Part shown: one piece after another, positions 35,818 to 46,056 of the stretch
Numbering within the stretch: the first letter of the stretch is position 1
Layout: each line of letters starts with the position of its first letter
Source of the DNA: Anthopleura xanthogrammica
Taxonomy: Eukaryota > Cnidaria > Anthozoa > Actiniaria > Actiniidae
Direction of reading: 5' to 3'
DNA: 64,000 bases
Assembly (NCBI GenBank): GCA_964019055.1
Contig: OZ025213.1
Location: 434,001 to 498,000 of the forward strand
Made by a program: the position numbers and the translations under genes
The notes under the pieces: model-generated
Told to the model about the DNA's origin: nothing
The model's input: the letters and a program-made list of their open reading frames with translations, nothing else
Databases searched by the model: none

Positions 35818-35945
35818 TATTAGGTAGGAAAATGCTGTAAAATTCGCATCGTTTGGTTCAATTTAGGGGTAAAGTCGACTAGTCGATTGCAACGACTACA
35901 GGAAAAAAATGTGATACCTTTCAGGACTCTTTCAAGGTACGACGT
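35818..35945. mobile_element. Degenerate internal fragment related to the 25.6-kb poly-G element
   Basis: AATGCTGTAAAATTCGCATC and TTTAGGGGT match the interior of the element at 25552-25848. Termini are not recognisable. Confidence 0.4.
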
Positions 35946-36171
35946 TTCTACCTTTCGTAGATAATAACAAATTTTTTGTAGAAACGCTAGTCAGTCCACT
36001 ACTCAACAACATTATAATCGAATCTACACCACTATGTCAATTTTGAGCATTTTACATTTCTGAGTATCGTGCTAGAGTTTTGATATCTTGAACGAGACCT
36101 ATTTACTCAGGCAGGTGAACCGATGTTTCATATACGCCGAGTTACCGCTCGTCTAGTTAATAAACAATGGC

Positions 36172-36570
36172 GATTGATTAAAAAGCGATAAAATGATAGC
36201 TTTGATGACAGAACTCACTTAGGATGACGAAGGTGAATTACGTGCGGTGGATAGTGAAGGTAGAAAAAAACCCGACAAGCAGAGGATAGCGAGATCTCGA
36301 TCATAGGGGGAAATGTTCTATTTTCCCACCATATTCACAGGAATCCCGCATGAATTAGTAAAATTTCTGTCCCGAGATCAAATTGTTTGGGGAGAATCCC
36401 CCTTCCAGCTAAATTACTGCGTACAAGGACATCTCTCAAATATTTTTCCTTCTTCAATAACACATTATTTGATTTCCTTATTATCATTAAAGATTTGTCA
36501 TTTGATTTTGGTTTTCTTAATGGAAACAATGAACTGAAGTAAACAGATATGAAAGACCCCCCGCAATCAA
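36172..36570. repeat. Duplicated segment, copy B
   Basis: Second copy of the block at 33745-34012, sharing GCTTTGATGACAGAACTCAC, TTAGGATGAC and, at its end, AATGAACTGAAGTAAACAGA. It has extra internal sequence. Confidence 0.6.
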
Positions 36571-39285
36571 TGTCTAGGTCAGTTGTGGTAACAGCTTGAG
36601 TTTGCTTCTTTGGTGTCCACTTCATAATTGATTGGTATTGTGTCCTGGTTGCGGCTCACCCGACACAGATACCTCTCACAGATGCCCACGGCGAAATAAC
36701 AAAAAAGACAAAACCGCAGACGTAATATTTGTTTACTTACGAACACCCTTTATTGTTGAAGCTAATATTAGCCACGAACTGACGATAATACTTCATTTAT
36801 CTAGAATAAATCTGTTTACGGTAAACCTTTTTAAGCCGCACTTCTCCAGGAAAGGTAGAAGATTTAATACATGACGACCATGACAGGTTCATATATTTAT
36901 CTTGAAAGCTCAAGGAATTTAGCATTACTAGTTGAAACAATCAATTTACAGTGAATAAGTCGGCTCAAATGAATAGATGTATGGCCGGATAGATTGATGT
37001 GTTAGGGTTAGAGTTCAGCATTCTTAGTTATGCGGAGTAATCATGGAGGTGAGCGTACGCACGATCAAACGTTGAGCCATGTTTTACCGGCTTGTCATAA
37101 GTCGCTACATGCCACAGGTTCATAGCTTGGACTAATTAAACACTACACAATGATACTCAGTGTATCTTATCAGGAGCTGAAAGGAGACAGCTACTCAGCA
37201 TTAATAAAAAAGGAATTTCACTTCTTAACGACATCCTTTACAGAATGTGTCAGAAACAATCAGGGAAGTGACTTGTTCGCATAACTCGCGGACGGCTCAG
37301 CAATTTAACGACAATAGATACTCTCTGTTTAATTAAACTTAGCTCTCCTAGATGGGACCCCATATTGTGCTATGGTCTGGGATCCGTTCAAGAATTAATG
37401 GAAAGGCTTAGATGAAGATATTTCTTTAATGAGATTTCCCAAGGAAAGCATTGATTAAAGTATGCAACCCTGAACAAGGTTTAAACATTTTGTTCGTATA
37501 AACATTCACCAGGTAAAATCTTTGTTAACTGAGCTAACTTACTAGGGTAAAATAAAACAGTTTAGTGTATAGTTTATGAACTGTTATGTGGTTGTGCCGA
37601 TCAATCAGGGAGGTCTAGTAACAAGAGACCTTACTACAAAGTAAGAAGCACTTAACGTCGTGTCTATGGACCTGCCGTAAATAATTCTCATACAAATAAT
37701 AGTATCAAATCTTAATCGCCCGGTTTAACTATTTGTCTCAAACAACTTTTCATATCAGCGACTTAATTTTAATCTTTTTTAACTCCGAGATAAAACTAGC
37801 CTGCTAGAAGAACCTTCTTCGGTGTGAGAAGGAAGACGATAGGAGATTCTGTTCGCATGGAGGGAGGTTTTGAACTTTATTATTGAATTATAAATTACTG
37901 TTTGACAACACAAACTGAGATGGCTTGCTGTGAAGCACATGTGAAAAGCGCCCTTAAATGTCGTTAAAGGAAGCGCGAGAAACTAGACCGATTTGTTTTG
38001 TGTTAGTCAGGTTTCTGCCTTTAGTTGGCTGGAACGCCCCAACACCCACGCCTCTCATAACACTTGCAACCCTTACTCTTTCTTTTGTTGGTTTAAATTA
38101 GCCTTTTTCATGCTTTTTGCCATCCATGTGTCAATGGAGGCATTTTTCATGCGTCAATACATAAAAGAATATTGCTCAAGGGCATTCATCAGCGTGCCTG
38201 GGATAACAGCTTGGTTTCAATCCCCGCAGGTATCCCACTAAAGGTGTCATCAGATCCCATAAAGTGGAGACTTCTTGTTGAACCTTATTCGGGACTTCAA
38301 ATGGGTGGCGACCACAGGCAGCCCAGGGAGTGTATATAGGATAAAGATATGAAGATGAATGTATCATTCAACAGTTTGCTTTAAACCTTGCTTCAGTCGT
38401 GGCTTGTATCTTGTTTATTCTTCTGGCGAAGTTTCAGTGCCATTTGAACCTTGCCTGTAGGCGACCTAGCCATCTAGAGCCCTGTTTTTTTGTTCCCTAA
38501 GATATTTACGCGAGATCTTTTACGGACACTGATTATGATATAAGTGTTGGTATTCAAAGCACTGTTTGTACCGGAATGATATATATGTGTATAAGTGAGC
38601 ATCACGCTGAGCTCTTTAAGTACTAATGATAAGGATCACAGCTTGAGTGAATCATATTGTAATTATTATTGTACTGTAAATAAGGTTGACGTTTATCATA
38701 CCTTACGTTATGGTGATAAATATATCCTCGTCAACTTGCTAGAAAGAAGACTAAGAAATATAATCCACTGAATGTCCGCTCTCTTGAGTATGATTTCTTT
38801 CTTAACCGTTATGTCATGAAAAATTACATTGATATGGACATCACTGCTACATAGACACTGTTCTTAGAATATTTGGAATTGCGACAACAAAATGCCATAT
38901 CGGATTAATAGTTCTAATATGTCCACAGCTCTTATTCATTAATTGAAATTGTACTCAAAAGTTACTCGAATGCCTATGTTACCAGGATTTCGTTACTGAT
39001 CTATAACATACTTGAGCTCCAAGGACATGTTACATACTTAAACTCCAAGGACATCCAAGTGAATAGAATAGTTACACTTCAGTTTGTTATTTCAAGGGCT
39101 TTCCACTCGACTTTGTTACATTCCCGGCATTTTGATTAAGCTTGAATTGAGTGTTTATATATGGTCTCATTACAGTATCAAAATCATTAGAGCGACTTAT
39201 CTTCCTGCCTCACATCTATCATTCTGGCTCTAACAATGTCTCACTCTATGATACGAAAAAGTTGAAGATAATCAGCCTCTTGTCC

Positions 39286-39545
39286 CGGGGGGGGGGGGGG
39301 GTACTCCCTATAATGGACTATACGGAAATGCTCCGCCGAAAGGGGTACTTTTTTCAGGCCGCACGTATAGAAAAGGGGTGGAAATTTGTGAGTTTTGGTA
39401 CAAAAAGGGGTAGATTTTCTTCTACGGTATAAGAATGGGGTACCTTTTCAGGAAAAAAGGTATAAAAAGGGGTATCTTTTCGCTGAAATTGGGTATAGAA
39501 AAGGGTAATGTCGAGAGTCCGGGCGGAGCATCCCCGTATGAAACG
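39286..39545. mobile_element. Poly-G-terminated inverted-repeat element, second good copy
   Basis: Left end: CCCGGGG(n)TACTCCCTATAATGG, then ACTATACGGAAATGCTCCGC. Right end: inverted GGCGGAGCATCCCCGTATG, where the outer poly-C is missing. The interior has repeated AAAAGGGGTA motifs. It matches the fragment at 27.1 kb. Confidence 0.65.
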
Positions 39546-39677
39546 GATTCGGTGCACATGGTTACATGGTTTCGGTGCTAAAATTCGGCCTTAGTTTTTG
39601 ATTTATCAACTATTATATATCAGATAATTTTTTAAATGTTATATATTTTTATTGTAAGTTTTAATAGTTGTAGATAA

Positions 39678-39937
39678 TGTAAATTATCATTCAAATTATT
39701 TTTTCCGTCATTTTGATTGGCCGAGAGAACTGCAAATATCTGCCTACAAATAACGGTCTGCTCATGCGCATTACGGTACAAAGCCATTTTGCAGCAAATA
39801 ACGGTCTGCTCATGCGTAGTAACGTTGCATTTGACAATGGCTCGCTTCCCTAAAAAAAATGAACTGACTTCTTTGTTATTGTTTGACTCGTGCGCACTGC
39901 CCCTCAAAGATTAGGAAAAATAATTTGAATGATAAAA
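39678..39937. mobile_element. MITE with TTATCATTCAAATTATTTTT termini
   Basis: The left TTATCATTCAAATTATTTTT and right AAAAATAATTTGAATGATAA are exact inverted repeats of about 20 bp. Inside, CAAATAACGGTCTGCTCATG is repeated twice directly, about 50 bp apart. Confidence 0.7.
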
Positions 39938-39939
39938 CA

Positions 39940-40176
39940 ATTTTTGAACTCGGTTATCGTAAAATATCGAGATTTGTTAGTGTCTTGCATCGGCACGCCA
40001 CTAACAGATTACGATATTTTGCTCAACCTCGTCCAATAACTGCTTATTATTACTTAGATATATATATTTTTATAATTAGATGATATTTAGATAGAGGGCC
40101 ACTGGATTATCGGTTCAATGTACTGTCGTGTGTAACCCTCTTTAAAGAAAGTTGATTGTATTGTATTGTATTGTAC
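39940..40176 (+). mobile_element. LINE 3' end with ATTGT tail
   Basis: GTGTGTAACCCTCTTTAAAG followed by AAAGTTGATTGTATTGTATT is the form of a 3' UTR and short-repeat tail of a non-LTR retrotransposon. No reverse-transcriptase frame is retained, so this is a 5'-truncated remnant. Confidence 0.45.
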
Positions 40177-41981
40177 AAGTCTTACAGGGAGTATTTCGGC
40201 TTTTAGGTCCAGTAATGTATACTTATTTTTGCTCACAGCTGTGAGCTATTTCTGGTTATTTTTTTATATTTAGTGTTCAAATAGCATCGGAACTCGATTA
40301 CAGAGGGTCGAGTCTTATTTTTCGACCTTTTAAGGACTTTTCAACGTTAAGACAAAAGACTGGATAGAACGTCTTCCTTGGGAACAGATCATTATGCATT
40401 CCTGTGTCTAAACTTGAAGGGGATTTCGTGAATTAAAAGTGAACGAACAATAGCCAAAGCCACTTGCCCCGCGCACACACTTGAATACTTGAGTATCGAC
40501 ATTTACGTATATGCTACTTTAATGTCTGAATGTTCAACTTCATTTTAGACAGGATGTCCTGTCTGTATTTCTTATTCATGGATGGATATTATATACCATG
40601 AATGCCCTTTTAACCAATTCATTTATCTGGCGTCGCCCTCAGGACAAGGTTCCCAGGAAATGCTTTCCGCAGGCAGCAGAATAAAGAGTAGTATAGTTCA
40701 GAGATAAGGGCTCTTAGCTAATTCTACGATAATGGAATTCGGGTTTGTTTGAAAAAAGTTTGCAAATACCAAATTTTCCCTTGACCTTAGAAAAAAGATT
40801 CCTCGGATTTAAGCACGTTAAATATGCTTTTTTTTTAATGAAGGAATTAAGCCACGGTCCTCATGAACTTGTCAACCATTGTCATATAGTTTTGTTTTTG
40901 TCGGTTTCTCGTATCTGCTTACGTATAACCCCCTTTTTATTATATTTATTGAGAAACAAAAACATCGAGAAAATCGATTTAGTAATGCTGAATTTCATCT
41001 ATATAAAAAACTATTCTTTACAACCTTCGATCAAATGATTAACAGTCTAATATCTAACAGCTGAGTTAAGTTTCAGACGTCTCTGAGTTCAAAGGACCAG
41101 TAGAGCCTATCCCGCCTATCGATAGCACATTCAAACATATGTATTCTATACACTTCAAGATGAGTACTTGGAAAAGAACATTCTAGATTTAATTATCTTA
41201 ACATGACGGCGACGAGTCGACGACGGACATCATAGTGAATTCATTCATCTCACAAGATAATCTTGTAGTATAATCTAACAAGTTTATCCCAAACATCACC
41301 AAAAAAATTGATATTTATAAAGAGGGGTGGGGATAGCGCTTCCTGGCCTTAATAGAACTGACATGATCCCATTGTTTTAGCATGAAGCAAGAGGGTCATA
41401 AGTTATGATTTGGAATATGTTATGATCCAGATGTCTTTCTTCTATCTCACTGACTCAACTCCAAACTACATGAGAATTTGTTTGTAAAAAGTTAGCAGTC
41501 GTTTCTACTTATTGTTTGTTTCATTGAAGATTAATTTTCAACTTATTTTTAAGTTTGATGGATTTACTGGTTCAATAACTTAAGGCCAGACCTAGCTACC
41601 TGCCGTGCACACATTACTTTGGAAGTCTTATCTGAATTTCCAGGGAAACTAAGAACCTTGTCAAGATGTTATGTTGGGATTAGATAATCCAGAGGTTGCT
41701 TTAAATTGTAGTATTTCTGAACTGTTACCTTAAATGGAATATTTCAACTACATGTTTTGTCTGAGTAGAGCTCAAGTACTTTTTAATTAAAAACTCGTAG
41801 ATAAAACAGATTACGAATAAAGAAAACACAAGTCTGGTGATAATAATATCTGGTAAGGAGACGATAGAATGTGTACATAGACAAATATAGAACTATAGAA
41901 GTTCTATTCTTGGACCCTTTACTAACTAGAAGGTTCTAATTATTTAACAATATGGAGGAAAGGAACACACGCAGTTGTAAT

Positions 41982-43627
41982 AATATAGTGCGCAGTCCCT
42001 TCTAGTAGTATAGTTCGCAGCACTTGAAGTAGCATAGTGTGTACTCACTTGTAGTAGTATAGTGTACACTCACTTGTAGTAGTATAGTGTACACTCACTT
42101 GTAGTAGTATAATGTACACTCACTTGTAGTAGTATAGTGCGCACTCACTTGTAGTAGTATAGTGTGTACTCACTTGTAGTATTATAGTGTACACTCACTT
42201 TTAGTAGTATAGTGTACACTCACTTGTAGTAGTATAGTGTACACTCACTTGTAGTAGTATAGTGCGCACTCACTTGTAGTAGTATAGTGTACACTCACTT
42301 GTTGTAGTATAGTGTGCACTCACTTGTAGTAGTATAGTGTGTACTCACTTGTAGTAGTATAGTGTGTACTCACTTGTAGTAGTATAGTGTACGCTCACTT
42401 GTAGTAGTATAGTGTGTACTCACTTGTAGTAGTATAGTGTACGCTCACTTGTAGTAGTATAGTGTGCACTCACTTGTAGTTGTATAGTGTACGCTCACTT
42501 GTAGTAGAATAGTGTGTACTCACTTGTAGTAGTATAGTGTACGCTCACTTGTAGTAGTATAGTGTGCACTCACTTGTAGTAGTATAGTGTACGCTCACTT
42601 GTAGTAGTATAGTGTACACTCACTTGTAGTAGTATAGTGTACACTCACTTGTAGTAGTATAGTGTACACTCACTTTTAGTAGTATAGTGTACCCTCACTT
42701 GTAGTAGTATAGTGTACACTCACTTGTAGTAGTATAGTGCGCACTCACTTGTAGTAGTACAGTGTACACTCACTTGTTATAGTATAGTGTGCACTCACTT
42801 GTAGTAGTATAGTGTGTACTCACTTGTAGTAGTATAGTGAACGCTCACTTGTAGTAGTATAGTGTGTACTCACTTGTAGTAGTATAGTTTGTACTCACTT
42901 GTAGTAGTATAGTGTGTGTTCACTTGTAGTAGTATAGTATACACTCACTTGTAGTAGTATAGTGTGTGTGTACTTGTAGTAGTATAGTGTGCACTCACTT
43001 GTAGTAGTATAGTGTGTACTCACTTGTAGTAGTATAGTGTGCACTCACTTGTAGTAGTATAGTGTACACTCACTTTTAGTAGTATAGTGTACACTCACTT
43101 GTAGTAGTATAGTGTACACTCACTTGTAGTAGTATAGTGCGCACTCACTTGTAGTAGTATAGTGTGTACTCACTTGTAGTAGTATAGTGAACGCTCACTT
43201 GTAGTAGTATAGTGTGTACTCACTTGTAGTAGTATAGTTTGTACTCACTTGTAGTAGTATAGTGTGTGTTCACTTGTAGTAGTATAGTGTACACTCACTT
43301 GTAGTAGTATAGTGTGTGTGTACTTGTAGTAGTATAGTGTGTGTTCACTTGTAGTAGTATAGTGTACACTCACTTGTAGTAGTATAGTGTACACTCACTT
43401 ATAGTAGTATAGTGTGTACTCACTTGTAGTAGTTTAGTGTGTACTCACTTGTAGTAGTATAGTGTGTGTTCACTTGTAGTTGTATAGTGTACACTCACTT
43501 GTTGTAGTATATTGACACTCACTTGTAGTAGTATAGTGCGCACTCACTTGTAGTAGTATAGTGTACACTCACTTGTAGTAGTATAGTGTGTGTGTACTTG
43601 TAGTAGTGTAGTGTATACTCACTTTTT
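41982..43627. repeat. 25-bp satellite, about 65 copies
   Basis: The unit CACTTGTAGTAGTATAGTGT+ACACT is repeated head to tail for 1.65 kb. The variable part is the ACAC/GCGC/GTGT pentamer region; the CACTTGTAGTAGTATAGTG core is nearly invariant. The first copies (41982-42040) and the last are diverged. Two long blocks look internally duplicated (compare 42830-42990 with 43190-43330), so the array also grew by higher-order duplication. Confidence 0.95.
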
Positions 43628-45966
43628 AACATCAGACATTCAAGACCTCAATGTAACTACTGAAGTATTTTTGTGGTATCCAAGAGAAAATAAATGAAAG
43701 CTTTCTATTTTATAACAACGTATTTGACCCGGATAATGAAGCCAATCTTATTCATATCGTTTCTTTTAATGTGTCATGTTAGATGATCCAACGAACATGA
43801 CTGTGGTTTCGTCATTAGGATGTTCACTCATTAGTTTGTTATTCGGCTTTCGTTCGGAATTTTTTCGGGAAAGGGAAGGGTGCAGGAAAACAATCCTTAC
43901 CGCTCTAAAGGATGTATATTTTCGCTCTCATGTAGGTAATTTTGATACAGGGTATTTTTGAGTTCAATGATATCAAAGAAAGACATGATGACGTAGAAAA
44001 TCTTACGCCAAACCAACAATATATTGCTGTTGAGGAACTCGAGAAAAAAATACCTTGACCTTCCCAGCAATTCAGGATATACTATATATAAATTGAACGA
44101 GCAAGGCACGGATCACGATAGCCAACACAAAATTTGTTCTTTTTTGCTGTTCTGTCAATATTGCGGTGAGATTATAACGTGGTGAAATTATAATGGGTGT
44201 GACAGGGGTGTTCTGTCGGTGTATGGAGATTTCTTGATTGAGTTTATCAATAAGTAACTATGTTCCTGGTCTGAGTAGGAAGATATCTAGGTATGCTAAA
44301 CTCTATAAGAAGGAAAACAGCTTTTTTATCTCAGAGGCGTTTTTGAAATAAATTTATTAGACATCCTGTAAAAGGAAAAGGAAATATATTTAAATATATT
44401 TAAAAAAAACTTTATGTCCTCGGGCAGTTTCCGTAATAAATACAAGGACATTAGGGTTGGAACACCCACTTATTTTGTAACGATAAACACTTATCAGTAT
44501 AATATCTTTTCGTTTATGGTTGGTGCAAATAAAAGTCAGGCAGTTGTTTTCAAAAGTTTGTTTTAAGAACCAGAATTAAATCCATGTCAGGTGTTGGTAA
44601 CATCATAGTGTGATCAAAACATACATAATTTTGATCACATTCTGTAAAATCATGTCATTGAACAAGCCATCATTAAAACTTCATGTACAAAGTCATTCCT
44701 CAGACCTCAGAAGCTATATAAGATACAGTGAGAATTGACCAGAATTGTACAGAGACCTGGTAAGATGATGTTTACTTTGCGCAAACTATATCAGATAACA
44801 AACCAACAGTACTTGACCTGGGCATTGATTACCATGATCTGTAATACCAGACGAGTGACAATAGAATGACGTTATTCATTTAATTTCTAACGCAGTGCTC
44901 ATCACTGAAACCAAGTGGGTCGTGATTACTGCGTCTTAACGTAAATAACATCGTGATATGACAAACAGGTCAAAATGAAGCACGATCTGTAACTAAAGGG
45001 CGGACAATATCGTGAGGAAATTGAAAGCATTGAACTTAATATTGAGTTCCTCTCCGCACCTCGGTTCACCTTGTTTATTTTATAACCCGACCAGTTTCTA
45101 TCCAAGCCCTTCCGTACTTAAGATAATAAAAACAGATTTTATGGTCCGATCAGAAGACCTTGGAACAAATCTAGCCGATTCAAGGCGTGTCATCTATTAA
45201 CAGCCTTAGAAAACCAATTCTCACACCGCATGATACTCAGAATAGTAGGATTATTGAACCACACTTGCATGGATATTACCACGTCCGGTAGTTGTCAGGG
45301 GGGATGGACTGTGCAGGTCAGGGGGTATATACCATTTGACTTCCGCTGTTACGAATTCAAGGTATCTGAGAGTCCACAAGTTTTCTGGCTGCGCTTTACT
45401 TCACGTTGGTATATTTTTGTTGCTTTGAGAATTCGGAATTAGAAATTCTTCTTAACCATATAAATATTTTTCCAATTATATTTAAGGTTTTGCGTTTTTG
45501 AAATTCATTTCAATTTACACCATTAACTAACAGTGTGAGCTGTTTTCCGTTTTCTTCTCACGATTAATTATTATAATATATATAATTAATTATTATTATT
45601 TTGGTGTAAGAAATGAATTATCTTTGGTATTCTATAATATATCGTACTTTTTTATTTTCAAACCGCGCTCTTTAATGCACGAGGAAATAAGTCACAATTA
45701 CGTTCACTTGCTTGGAACGTTTGCTGTATCATATGGTAATAGAATTTACTTCCTCTGTTTCTAAGTGGTTTTTTTAGACTACCATTTCCGTTTCGTGCCG
45801 TTGGAAGGAAATCCTTCGCCGCCCGACTCCAATAACTTGGCAAATTTTCCGACAAGAGAGCAAAAGTTCAACTATTCATTCTAGAACTCCCACCCAAAAA
45901 CGCATGACAAACTTCAAAGTTATCTCGACGCAAGGAAAAAAGGAAATGCCTGGGTTTTTTGGAAAG

Positions 45967-45974
45967 AATAAATA
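45967..45974 (+). promoter_or_regulatory. TATA-like element upstream of gene 6
   Basis: AATAAATA lies 83-90 nt before the gene 6 ATG and is preceded by GGGTTTTTTGG. The arrangement is nearly the same as upstream of gene 5. Confidence 0.4.
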
Positions 45975-46056
45975 CTGGCGGATTTTACAGTCACTTCAGA
46001 AACTAAAACGACGGAAAAGCACTTCCAATTCAAGAGAATAGAATTAAGCATCAAAA

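Larger units (their letters stand above)
30975..45960. other. 15-kb gene-free spacer between gene 5 and gene 6
   Basis: No gene recognised on either strand: no lectin, ShKT, kinase or receptor motif, and open frames are below about 131 codons with no family resemblance. It holds the poly-G, foldback, LINE and satellite elements listed separately, plus duplicated segments. Intervals 37-39 kb and 43.7-45.9 kb show nothing but AT-rich unique-looking sequence. Confidence 0.5.

Noticed and set aside
41982..43627. Possible CRISPR-like array
   Set aside because: Units are head to tail with no unique spacers, and the genome is eukaryotic.
45658..45855. 65-codon minus-strand frame next to gene 6
   Set aside because: No recognisable domain, no splice partners, and the length is expected by chance.
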